From: Desulfobulbus sp.
Lineage (GTDB): Bacteria > Desulfobacterota > Desulfobulbia > Desulfobulbales > Desulfobulbaceae
Length of the DNA stretch: 64,000 bases
Direction: 5' to 3'
Assembly (NCBI GenBank): GCA_031280615.1
Contig: JAITGO010000002.1
Span: forward strand, 186,001-250,000
Of the stretch, positions 18,219-26,462 are shown in pieces. A program made the position numbers and the translations under genes. Positions within the stretch are counted from its first letter, which is position 1, and each line of letters starts with the position of its first letter. Below the pieces are notes generated by a model. That model saw nothing but the letters and a program-made list of their open reading frames with translations. It was not told the DNA's origin and searched no databases.

Positions 18219-18952
18219 AGCATCCCGCCGTTGACCGAGATTACCTGGCCGGTGACATAGGAAGCCGCCTCGGAGCAGAGAAAGGCCACCACGTGCGCCA
18301 CCTCTTCCGGCCGGCCGATCCGGGCCATGGGGATCAAGCCCTTGATATGCTCCTTGGGGGCCTTGGCGATCATCTCGGTCTCGATCAAACCCGGGGCCAC
18401 CACATTGACCCGGATGCCCAGGCGGGCGACCTCGGTGGCCACCGTCCTGCTCGCCGCGTTGAGCCCGGCCTTGGCCGCGGCATAATTGGCCTGCCCCCGA
18501 TTGGGCATCAGCGAGGCGGCCGAGGAGATGGAAACGATCGATCCCCGCCGGGCCCGCACCATCTGCTCCAACACCGGGCGGGTCATGTTGTAGAAGCCAT
18601 GCAGACTCGTCTCGATCACCCCGTGCCAGTTTTCCGGCGACATCATCATGAACAGGCCGTCGGCCAGGGTGCCGGCATTGTTGACCAGGATGTCGATGGC
18701 CCCCAAGCGCCCGGCGATCTCCAGCACCGCGGTTTCGGCCGCTTCCCGGTCACGGACGTCGAATCGGCAGGTCTCGCCCTCGCCGCCGGCCGCCCGCACC
18801 TCGGCCAGGGTGTGTTCGGCGCCGTCCCGGTTGCTGCGGTAATTGACGACCAGATAGCAGCCGCTTTGGGCCAATTCGGTACAAACGGCCCGGCCGATGC
18901 CGCCGCTGCCGCCGGTGACGATGGCCACCCGAGGAGTGTTCTCCGTGCTCAT
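18215..18952 (-). CDS. 3-oxoacyl-ACP reductase (FabG-like SDR)
   Basis: A 245-residue short-chain dehydrogenase of typical FabG length. It has the NADP-binding TGGSGGIGR, the NNAG motif, catalytic Ser in SISSAAS and YAAAK. It reduces the 3-keto group after each condensation. It follows the FabZ-like gene by nine bases and is coupled to lolA-like. In aryl-polyene pathways a FabG-like ketoreductase is a core elongation enzyme. Confidence 0.92.
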   Translation of the reverse strand: MSTENTPRVAIVTGGSGGIGRAVCTELAQSGCYLVVNYRSNRDGAEHTLAEVRAAGGEGETCRFDVRDREAAETAVLEIAGRLGAIDILVNNAGTLADGLFMMMSPENWHGVIETSLHGFYNMTRPVLEQMVRARRGSIVSISSAASLMPNRGQANYAAAKAGLNAASRTVATEVARLGIRVNVVAPGLIETEMIAKAPKEHIKGLIPMARIGRPEEVAHVVAFLCSEAASYVTGQVISVNGGML

Positions 18953-18961
18953 GTTCGCTCT

Positions 18962-19396
18962 TCAGGCTTGGTACAGTTGGAGGACCACCGAGGCGACAAG
19001 CCGGCCGTCCCGGTGGAGTTCGCTGGTGACTTCCCGAAATTTATCGAAAACAAGGGTATTTTCCGCCCTGGCCTCTATCCGGACGCCGAGGGGCAGGCGG
19101 TCGACGAAGAAATCCACCCGCTTCACCGCCACCAGCCAGCCCATTTGATCCGAATCCAACCCCCGGCACCGGATGCGGTCCCAGCCGTTGCACACCCCGG
19201 CGGTCTGGGCCGCCAGTTCGACGCAGATCAGGGATTCGGCGCCCCGCGCGTCGGTCAGCGGCCAATCCGGCCGAACCGTGCTCAGGGTTCTGGCATGGAC
19301 CGCATCCACCTCCAGCACCTCGTCGATCAGCAGCATCGCATCCCGGTGCGGCAGCAGATCCTCGATGGTCAGATTGGCGAGTTCAATGGCACTCAT
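18962..19396 (-). CDS. Hotdog-fold 3-hydroxyacyl-ACP dehydratase (ApeP-like)
   Basis: A 144-residue single-hotdog protein. LLPHRDAMLLIDEV near residue 14 carries the catalytic histidine and ELAAQTAG near residue 80 the acidic partner, as in FabZ/ApeP-type dehydratases. It would remove water from 3-hydroxyacyl-ACP to leave a trans double bond. First gene of the minus-strand arm; its promoter should lie in 19397-19882. Confidence 0.82.
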   Translation of the reverse strand: MSAIELANLTIEDLLPHRDAMLLIDEVLEVDAVHARTLSTVRPDWPLTDARGAESLICVELAAQTAGVCNGWDRIRCRGLDSDQMGWLVAVKRVDFFVDRLPLGVRIEARAENTLVFDKFREVTSELHRDGRLVASVVLQLYQA

Positions 19397-19516
19397 GTTC
19401 CCTCCGGCACCGTGGGATGGGCAAACAACGCGGCGAGCGGACTGCCTGCGCCTGCAACCGGGGGAAATCCCTCATTTTCCCCGCGCGCATCCACCGAGTA
19501 TTGATGACAAATGCGC

Positions 19517-19541
19517 AAAAACGACTATATTAGTCGTTTTT
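19517..19541. terminator. Perfect 11-bp inverted repeat with T-tract
   Basis: AAAAACGACTA, loop TAT, TAGTCGTTTTT, continuing in T on the plus strand and preceded by A. It can form a bidirectional intrinsic terminator. Its position between two outward-facing operons is odd for a terminator, so an operator or attenuation role for the leftward transcript is possible. The 19397-19882 control region holds no gene. Confidence 0.55.
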
Positions 19542-19644
19542 TTCATCCTTGCATTACTTTTTCTGATTGCCATCGAACTTCAACCAGGTTCCCTTCCGGG
19601 AAATCGACGGTGTTCTTGCCGCTACGGAAGCCGGTTGATCAAAC

Positions 19645-19745
19645 GAGATTTCTCCCTGCGTTCGCGATGACCATGTGCCCTGGATCGCCGTCGTGCCGAA
19701 CGTGCCCCGTTGATCGTTTCGGCAAACGCAGCCAGGAGAAATCTC
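19645..19745. repeat. Inverted repeat, MITE/REP-like
   Basis: The arm at 19645-19662 (GAGATTTCTCCCTGCGTT) is matched in inverse by 19725-19745 (AACGCAG, CCA, GGAGAAATCTC), a near-perfect ~18-bp pair separated by ~62 bp. Dispersed repeats with GAGATTTCTC ends are common in many bacterial genomes. Whether this copy is dispersed in the genome cannot be seen here. Confidence 0.5.
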
Positions 19746-19882
19746 AAAGAATTTCAGCAGAATATCCTTTGAGAGAGAATCGTCTGAATGGGAGCGGCAA
19801 TCCGTTTACTTTTTCACCGACCAACGGCCTTCTTCCCGGAAACGCCGATTGATCGCCGAAGCTTGCACAGGTGGACCGCACG

Positions 19883-20149
19883 ATGAACGAACTGATCGAA
19901 GAGCTCAAGGCCAAACTGATCGAATTACTCAACCTCACCGACCTCACCCCCGAACAATTCGATGCCCAGGCCCGGCTGGTGGGCGGGGAACTCGGCATCG
20001 ACTCCATCGACGTCCTGGAAATGGTAGTCATGGTGGAACGGGACTATGGGGTGGTGATCAACAGCCAGGAGGTCGGCGAAAAGGTCTTCGCCTCCTTGGC
20101 TTCCCTGGCCGCCCACATCCAGGCGAACAGGCCGGGAGCAGCCGGTTGA
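19883..20149 (+). CDS. Acyl carrier protein
   Basis: An 88-residue carrier protein with the pantetheine site LGIDSIDV (S41). AGGTGG at 19869-19874 supports the ATG at 19883 over a GTG at 19871. It is the first gene of the plus-strand arm. Its stop overlaps the TTG start of the KS-CLF gene, tying carrier and condensing enzyme together. Confidence 0.92.
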   Translation: MNELIEELKAKLIELLNLTDLTPEQFDAQARLVGGELGIDSIDVLEMVVMVERDYGVVINSQEVGEKVFASLASLAAHIQANRPGAAG

Positions 20150-22311
20150 CCCGGAAGGCGGTCCATATCGCCGCCGCCGGGATCGTCAGCCCCCTGGGCA
20201 GCGGCCTGGCGGCAACGGAGGCGGCCCTGCGGGCAAACCGCTCGGCGCTTGCCCCCCTCACGATCTTCCCCCTGTTGCAGCAAGCGCCACTGTTGGTCGG
20301 CCAGATCGGGGAACCGGACCGCCCGGATGCGCCGCTGCCGCGCGCCCACCGACTGGCCCGCGAAGCCGCCCGTATGGCCATGGCCGGCTGTCCGGATCCG
20401 CCCGATGCGATCGTGCTCGGCTGCACCACCGGCGGCATCCTGACCACGGAACGGCTTTTGCGCGAGGGGGAACGCAACCGGGACGCCTACCGGGCGCACG
20501 GCCTGCTCAGCCTGGCCGAGGATATCGCCACGCTCTGCCGCTGCACCGGACCGGCCTTGACCGTTTCCACCGCTTGCTCCTCGGGGGCGGTGGCCATCGC
20601 CCTGGCCCTGAATCTGCTGCGGACCGGGCGGATGCGGCGCATTCTCGCCGGCGGCGTCGATTCGCTCAGCCGCCTGACCTACTTCGGCTTTCATTCCCTG
20701 CAACTGGTCGACCGCAACGGCTGCCGGCCCCTGGATACCGACCGGCAGGGACTTGCCGTGGCCGAGGGCGCGGCCATGCTGCTGCTGACCACCGAACGGC
20801 CCGAACGGCCGCTGGCCACCTTGCTGGGCGCGGGCTTCTCCTGCGATGCCCATCACCCGACCGCGCCCCATCCCGAGGGGAAAGGCGCACGGGCGGCCAT
20901 GCTGGCCGCGCTCAAGGATGCGGGCCTTGCTCCCGATGCCGTCGACTACATCAATCTGCACGGCACCGGCACGCCGGACAACGACCTGGCCGAGGCCCGG
21001 GCCATTGCCTCGCTCTTCCCCACGCTCCCGCCCCTGTCCTCGATCAAGGGCGCCACCGGCCACAGTCTGGCGGCCTCGGGCGCCATCGAGGCCGTGGTCT
21101 CCTGTTTGGCCGTCAGCCGCGGCCTGGTGCCCGGAACGGTCGGCTGCCGCCGGCCGGACCCGGCCCTCGGCTACACGCCCCAAAAGGCCTGTACCGAGCG
21201 GCCGGTTACCACCGTGCTCTCCAATTCCTTTGGCTTTGGCGGCAACAACGGTTGCCTGGTCATCGGCCGGCCGGGGAGCGAACCACCCGGCCGGCCACCA
21301 CCGCCGGACGATTGGCTCGCCATCCATGCAAGCGCCTGCCTGACCGGAGCCGGCCTCCTCCAACCGACCCTGGAGCGGCTCTGCCTCGGCTTGCCGGTGG
21401 CCGGCCAGCTGGCCCCGGAACAGGTGGCCGGCTACCTGCCCGCCAAGCTCGTCCGCCGGATCAAGCGGCTGGCCCGCCTCACCCTGCTGCTCGCCGACGA
21501 AGCCTGCGCCGACGCGGCGAGCGCAGAGCGACCCGACGCGGTCTTCATGGGAACCGGCTGGGGGGCACTCTCCGAAACCTGGGATTTTCTCCACCGGTTG
21601 ACCGAATCCGCCGAACGGTTTCCCAGCCCCACCGATTTCGTCGGCTCGGTCCATAACAGCCCGGCCGGCCAAGTGGCGATGCGCTACAACGCCACCGGCG
21701 CCAACCTGACCGCCAGCGGCGGCGACTATTCCTTCGAACAGGCCCTGCTGGCGGCGCAAACCCTGCTGCCCGCATCCGGCCGGCCGGCCCTGCTGCTCGG
21801 CGGCGACGAGGGGCACGCCCAGTTCTCGCCCCTGCTCGATCCCTCCGTTGCCGCCGGGGCCCTGGCCGACGGCGGCGGCGCCCTGTACGTCAATCGGAAC
21901 CGCGAGCGGGCACGCTGTCTGACCCGCCTGGCCTTTTACGGCCGCGGCGGCGGCTCCGATCTTCCAGAGCAAATGATCGCGGCCCTGGGTGGGCCGGCGA
22001 CGTTCCGGCAGCGCACCGCCGCCGTGTTCGTCGGGGTGCCGGCCGCCCAACAAGCCGAGGGCAACCGGCAGTTGACGCGGCTGTTCGACCTGATCGGCAA
22101 GCCGCTGCCCATCTGCCGCTACCGCGAATTCACCGGCGAGTTCGCCTCGGCTTCGGCCGTGGCCGCGGTCCTGGCCTCGGCCTTTGTCGAGGCCGGCCGG
22201 GTTCCCGGCGCCCTGGTCGGGGGCGACGACATCGTCCTGCACCCTGGCGACAGGCTGCTGGTGCTGGGAACGGGCCAATGCCTCACCGCCATGGAATTTT
22301 TCAGGCCATGA
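20146..22311 (+). CDS. Ketosynthase-chain length factor fusion
   Basis: A 721-residue protein made of two thiolase-fold units. Residues 1 to about 385 are a complete ketosynthase: C144 in STACSS, H272 in HGTGTPDND and H306 in GATGHSL. From about 390 a second KS-like domain of the Ketoacyl-synt_2/chain-length-factor kind follows. It has VHNSPAGQVAMRYN and then TASGGDYSFEQA, where the active cysteine would be expected. In aryl-polyene systems these are two proteins (ApeO and ApeC type). The start is TTG at 20146, giving TRKAVHIAAAG and a 4-bp overlap with the ACP stop. Confidence 0.87.
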   Translation: MTRKAVHIAAAGIVSPLGSGLAATEAALRANRSALAPLTIFPLLQQAPLLVGQIGEPDRPDAPLPRAHRLAREAARMAMAGCPDPPDAIVLGCTTGGILTTERLLREGERNRDAYRAHGLLSLAEDIATLCRCTGPALTVSTACSSGAVAIALALNLLRTGRMRRILAGGVDSLSRLTYFGFHSLQLVDRNGCRPLDTDRQGLAVAEGAAMLLLTTERPERPLATLLGAGFSCDAHHPTAPHPEGKGARAAMLAALKDAGLAPDAVDYINLHGTGTPDNDLAEARAIASLFPTLPPLSSIKGATGHSLAASGAIEAVVSCLAVSRGLVPGTVGCRRPDPALGYTPQKACTERPVTTVLSNSFGFGGNNGCLVIGRPGSEPPGRPPPPDDWLAIHASACLTGAGLLQPTLERLCLGLPVAGQLAPEQVAGYLPAKLVRRIKRLARLTLLLADEACADAASAERPDAVFMGTGWGALSETWDFLHRLTESAERFPSPTDFVGSVHNSPAGQVAMRYNATGANLTASGGDYSFEQALLAAQTLLPASGRPALLLGGDEGHAQFSPLLDPSVAAGALADGGGALYVNRNRERARCLTRLAFYGRGGGSDLPEQMIAALGGPATFRQRTAAVFVGVPAAQQAEGNRQLTRLFDLIGKPLPICRYREFTGEFASASAVAAVLASAFVEAGRVPGALVGGDDIVLHPGDRLLVLGTGQCLTAMEFFRP

Positions 22312-23654
22312 GGGTGCTGCTGCTCTCGCCCAACACCCTGACCGCTCCCTATCCGGTCTATCCCCTCGGCCTGGATTACGTGGCCGGCTCGCTGTCGCCC
22401 GAACACCGGGTGCGGATCGCCGATTTGCAGGTCGTCGACCGGCCGGCCCTGGCCGGTTTGCTCGACGAGTTCGCCCCCGAGATCGTCGGCATCGCCTGCC
22501 GCAACATCGACAACACCGATGGCACCGATTCCTTGTTTTTTTTGCACGATTACCGAGACCTGGTGACCTGGCTGCGGCAACGGACAACCGCAACCCTGGT
22601 CTGCGGCGGCTGCGGCTTTACCATCATGCCGGAACGGATCTTCAAGCTGCTCGGGGTCGATTACGGCATCGTCGGCGAGGGCGAGCGTTTCGGGCTGTTG
22701 GTCGATGCCCTGGCACAGGGGCGTAATCCGGCTAAAATCCATGGGGTGTTGACGGCAGGCGGCACCGCGACCCAGCCGCCGCCCTGGCCGAGAAAACTGC
22801 ATCGCCGGCTTCCCGGCCAAGACGAACAGAGCGGCTTTTACGTCCGCAACGGCGGCATGCTCAACCTCCAAAGCAAGCGCGGCTGCTCGTTTCGCTGCCT
22901 CTATTGCCCCTATCCCCGGATCGAGGGCGGCGCGCACCGCTTGACGGATCCGGACGAGGTCGCCCGGACCGCCCTGGGATTGCAAGCGGCCGGAGCGCGC
23001 TATCTGTTCATCACCGACTCGGCCTTCAACTCCGATATCGACCACAGCCTGGCCGTGGCCCGGGCCCTGCGAGAGAGCGGCCTGGCCATTCCCTGGGGCG
23101 CCTTCTTTGCGCCGATCGCGCTCCCGCCCGGCTATTTCGAGGCCATGGCCGCCGCCGGCTGCCGGCACGTCGAATTCGGCACGGAATCGCTGGCTACAGC
23201 CATGCTCCGGGCCTACCGTAAACCCTTCCGGCCGCCGGACGTCCACCGCGCCCACCGACAGGCCCGCACCGCCGGCCTCCACGTGGCCCATTATTTCCTT
23301 CTCGGCGGGCCGGGCGAATCCACGGCAACCCTTGCCGAGAGCCTCGACGCTATCGAAGGGCTCGACCAAACCGTCCTGTTCTTTTTCGTCGGCATCAGAA
23401 TCTATCCCGGCACCGGCCTCTACGAGCAGGCCTTGGCCGAGGGAAAAATCGACCGGGGCACCGATTTGCTCCAGCCGGTATTTTACCGGCCCGACGCCAT
23501 CGAACTGGAGGCGATCGAGACCCGGATCGTCGAACGGGCCGCCGGACGAAGAAACTGGCTGGTGGGTTCGGGAGGCGCAACCGTTGCGGCAACGGTACAG
23601 CTCCTGCACCGGCGGGGATTGGCCGGGCCGCTCTGGGAATACCTGGTCGGGTAA
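22308..23654 (+). CDS. Cobalamin-binding-type radical SAM enzyme
   Basis: A 448-residue protein with a B12-binding-like N-terminus (about 1-145, including VCGGCGFTIM) and C193, C197, C200 in CSFRCLYC. FGTES and HYFLLGGPGE follow the barrel pattern of BchE-like enzymes. Third such protein in the cluster. The ATG at 22308 overlaps the KS-CLF stop (ATGA), so it is made with the condensing enzyme and may act on its ACP-bound product. Confidence 0.87.
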   Translation: MRVLLLSPNTLTAPYPVYPLGLDYVAGSLSPEHRVRIADLQVVDRPALAGLLDEFAPEIVGIACRNIDNTDGTDSLFFLHDYRDLVTWLRQRTTATLVCGGCGFTIMPERIFKLLGVDYGIVGEGERFGLLVDALAQGRNPAKIHGVLTAGGTATQPPPWPRKLHRRLPGQDEQSGFYVRNGGMLNLQSKRGCSFRCLYCPYPRIEGGAHRLTDPDEVARTALGLQAAGARYLFITDSAFNSDIDHSLAVARALRESGLAIPWGAFFAPIALPPGYFEAMAAAGCRHVEFGTESLATAMLRAYRKPFRPPDVHRAHRQARTAGLHVAHYFLLGGPGESTATLAESLDAIEGLDQTVLFFFVGIRIYPGTGLYEQALAEGKIDRGTDLLQPVFYRPDAIELEAIETRIVERAAGRRNWLVGSGGATVAATVQLLHRRGLAGPLWEYLVG

Positions 23655-23744
23655 ACGAGGGCACCCCGGCCTCGTCCGGAGGGTTCCGGCCTCCGGCGGC
23701 GTTCTGGACATAATTCCAATTTCACCTGGACATAAAACAAGAAC

Positions 23745-24122
23745 ATGTGGTATTCGCTCCTTGATTTAGAGATGCCTGCACCCAACGACATCAGAGCCCG
23801 GGTGATTGTCAACGGCGACTCGCCCTGGTTCTCCGGCCACTTCCCCGATCGTCCCATTCTGCCGGGCATTGCCCAGCTTAAAATGGTCGCCGATGTCATT
23901 GCGCTCGCACGGCAGGAGCGTTTATGGATCAAACGGTTGCATCGCGTGAAATTCAAACGGATCGTCAGGCCGGGTGAGCGGCTCGACATCCATGCCGCGC
24001 CCATGAACGCGGGCGCCCTCTACTCTTTTCGCATAACCCATGGCCCAGAGGACGTTTGCTCCGGCACGATGTCCCTTGAAAATCAACAGGATGCAGAAAC
24101 GACCCATGACCAGCGACCTTGA
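23745..24122 (+). CDS. FabZ/ApeI-like dehydratase
   Basis: A 125-residue single-hotdog protein with the diagnostic GHFPDRPILPG (H32) of FabA/FabZ enzymes. The acidic residue usually found about 14 residues later is not evident (AQLKMVADV). It may therefore be a weak dehydratase or work with the other hotdog protein (18962). It overlaps the following ACP gene by 17 bp. Confidence 0.75.
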   Translation: MWYSLLDLEMPAPNDIRARVIVNGDSPWFSGHFPDRPILPGIAQLKMVADVIALARQERLWIKRLHRVKFKRIVRPGERLDIHAAPMNAGALYSFRITHGPEDVCSGTMSLENQQDAETTHDQRP

Positions 24123-24372
24123 ACGAACCACCCGCCGCATAGCCGAGATCATCATCGATGAACTCAAGCTGGAAGACGTGACCCCGGACACTTTCGACGC
24201 CGACCTCGACCTGGTCGACGAGGTGGGCATCGACAGCATGGACCTGGCCACCATCGCCCTGGTGATCCGCGACGAATTCGGCATCCGGATCGACGAGGAC
24301 GACTATCCCAAGTTGACCACCCTCCGCATCATCGGCGAGTATATCGCCGACAAACGGAGCGACGGCGAGTAA
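24106..24372 (+). CDS. Acyl carrier protein
   Basis: An 88-residue carrier protein with VGIDSMDL (S44 as pantetheine site). It starts inside the end of the dehydratase gene; an ATG at 24091 is an alternative that adds five residues. It is immediately followed by a pair of radical SAM genes and two ketosynthases, so it may present the chain to those enzymes. Confidence 0.9.
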   Translation: MTSDLERTTRRIAEIIIDELKLEDVTPDTFDADLDLVDEVGIDSMDLATIALVIRDEFGIRIDEDDYPKLTTLRIIGEYIADKRSDGE

Positions 24373-25440
24373 ATGTCCGGCCGGTCGCCACGGAAAGCGG
24401 TCTGGAAGTTTTCCGAGATCGTTGCCATTCCCGCCGTGCGGGAACGATGGGAAAAGGTGCGCCGCTATTTCTTCCTCCGGGAATCCACCTACGACATGAC
24501 CCACCGCTGCAATATCCGCTGCGATGGGTGCTATTACTTCAGCGGCGAGAAGCAGTTCGCCGCCGAGAACAACGATCCCACCGCCTGGCGCGCGCTGATG
24601 GCGGCGGAAAAGGAACGGGGCATCACCTTCGCCGTCCTGGCCGGTGCCGAGCCGTCGCTGGTGCCCGAGCTCTGCCGTATCTGCGCCGAAACCATCCCCC
24701 TGGGCGCCATCGCCACCAACGGCCTGACGACGATCCCCCGCGAGATCGACTATCGCATCCATATCTCGGTCTGGGGCGACGACGCCACCAGCAAGGCCAT
24801 CCGCAAGGCCGACCGCATGCTCGACCGGCAGATGGCCAACTACCAGGACGATCCCCGGGCGGTCTTTGTCTATACCTTCACCTCGCAGAACATCCTCGAG
24901 GCCGGCGAGGTGACCAGACGGCTGGCCCGAGGCGGCCAGCACATCACCTTCAACATGTTCTCCGCGCCGGTGGGGTATGCCGGCGCCCTGTGCCATACCC
25001 CGCAGAGCCTGGCCGCCACCGCCGAGATGATGGCCTGCCTGTTGGCCGACTATCCCGATTCGGTGCTGTTCTCTCCCTACAACATCGTCGCCCATACCCA
25101 CGCATTGGGTTTGCACGCCCTGTATTCCTGCTCCTACCCGCGGATGAATCCGTCGACCGCCGTCGGCCTCGGCCGATCGTTTCGGCAATACCGAACCGAT
25201 CTGCAATGGGATCGCGACGCCGCCTGCTGCGTGCCGGACACCGATTGCGCCGATTGCCGCCACTATGCGGCCGGCAGCGCCGTGGTCACGGCCCGGATGT
25301 ATCGCCACGCCACCGACCCGGACACCTTTTCCGCCTGGCTCGACTATGTCGACACCTACCTGGCGGTCTGGGTCCGGGGGTACGACAAAGGCCCCAATCT
25401 CTGCGACCATCCCGTCACCCCGCCGCCAGACGGTCAATAG
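24373..25440 (+). CDS. Radical SAM enzyme (tandem pair, first)
   Basis: A 355-residue radical SAM protein with C46, C50, C53 in CNIRCDGC and LAGAEPS in place of the usual GGEP. Cysteine-rich C-terminal third (CCVPDTDCADCRHY) suggests an auxiliary Fe-S cluster. It starts on the base after the ACP stop. It is clearly related to the next gene (shared RCNIRC/RCNLRC opening, ISVWGD/ISLWGD, CSAP-free middle and CXXC end), implying duplication. No B12 domain. Confidence 0.85.
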   Translation: MSGRSPRKAVWKFSEIVAIPAVRERWEKVRRYFFLRESTYDMTHRCNIRCDGCYYFSGEKQFAAENNDPTAWRALMAAEKERGITFAVLAGAEPSLVPELCRICAETIPLGAIATNGLTTIPREIDYRIHISVWGDDATSKAIRKADRMLDRQMANYQDDPRAVFVYTFTSQNILEAGEVTRRLARGGQHITFNMFSAPVGYAGALCHTPQSLAATAEMMACLLADYPDSVLFSPYNIVAHTHALGLHALYSCSYPRMNPSTAVGLGRSFRQYRTDLQWDRDAACCVPDTDCADCRHYAAGSAVVTARMYRHATDPDTFSAWLDYVDTYLAVWVRGYDKGPNLCDHPVTPPPDGQ

Positions 25441-25456
25441 AGGCAGAATCGCTCGC

Positions 25457-26455
25457 ATGAAAACAGTCAGTTCGCTCCTCGATTCCCACTGGCACGATCG
25501 CTACAGACGTATCTCCAGGCTCAATATCCGCAGCTCCATCTACGACGTGACCGACCGCTGCAACCTCCGCTGCAAGGGCTGCTTCTTCTTTTCGTCGAAC
25601 GAGCACCAGGCCGCCTCCGAAGAAAAGGATGTGCCCAGGTGGCACGCCTTCGTCGAAAGCGAGATGGCGCGCGGCGTCAACCTGGCCATCCTGATCGGCG
25701 GCGAACCCACTCTCTGTCCCGACCGGATCGAGGCCTTCTACCGACGCCTGCCCACCTTCTGCGCCACCAACGGCATCGTCAAGGTCGACCGCAGCCGGTT
25801 TCCGGATCTGATGGTCGGCATTTCACTGTGGGGCGACGCGGCCGACGAGATCGTTTTGCGGGGCAAGGACACCTTCGCCATCTCCAGCGCCAACTATGCC
25901 GGCGATCCCAACGCCTATTATCTCTACACCATCACCCCGAAGCAGTTGGGCAAGATCGAAAACAACATCCGCCGGATCAAGGATGTCGGCCTCAAGGTGC
26001 ACATGCAGCTGCTCTCCAACGACGAGGGCGTGGACGGCTTTTCCTGGCGGCCCGACGAGCTGGCCGCGGTCCGGGCGGAGATGGACCAGATGCTGGACAG
26101 CTACCCCGAAACGGTCGTCTCCTCGAAATACTACCACCGGATCATCACCACCGGCACCATGTGCGGCCGCGCCTTCGGTTGGATGGAATGCCCCTCGGTC
26201 ACCGATCCCCTCGACAAGCGCGATCCCCGCCCCAAACGGCTGGCCAACTTCATCCGCTGGGCCTCGGATCTCAAGACCATGCACCGCTGCTGCACCTCCG
26301 AGACCCGCGACTGCTCCACCTGCAAGGACGGGGCGGCCCACATGAGCTGGGTCATGGTCAACAAACGCGCCCACATGGCCAGCTCCGAGAGCCTGCAGAA
26401 CTGGATCGAGGTCTACGAGATGTTCGCCAAGCTGTACCGCTTCATCCCTTGGTAG
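25457..26455 (+). CDS. Radical SAM enzyme (tandem pair, second)
   Basis: A 332-residue paralogue of the preceding protein, with C35, C39, C42 in CNLRCKGC, LIGGEPT as the SAM-binding motif and a C-terminal HRCCTSETRDCSTC cluster motif. The ATG at 25457 is chosen. A longer frame upstream overlaps the neighbour. The pair may act in sequence or as a heterodimer. Confidence 0.85.
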   Translation: MKTVSSLLDSHWHDRYRRISRLNIRSSIYDVTDRCNLRCKGCFFFSSNEHQAASEEKDVPRWHAFVESEMARGVNLAILIGGEPTLCPDRIEAFYRRLPTFCATNGIVKVDRSRFPDLMVGISLWGDAADEIVLRGKDTFAISSANYAGDPNAYYLYTITPKQLGKIENNIRRIKDVGLKVHMQLLSNDEGVDGFSWRPDELAAVRAEMDQMLDSYPETVVSSKYYHRIITTGTMCGRAFGWMECPSVTDPLDKRDPRPKRLANFIRWASDLKTMHRCCTSETRDCSTCKDGAAHMSWVMVNKRAHMASSESLQNWIEVYEMFAKLYRFIPW

Positions 26456-26462
26456 CGCGCCG

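Noticed and set aside
20044..22593. Open frame of 849 codons on the minus strand
   Set aside because: Antisense to the KS-CLF gene, Gly/Gln/Arg-rich without family motifs; a GC-driven shadow.
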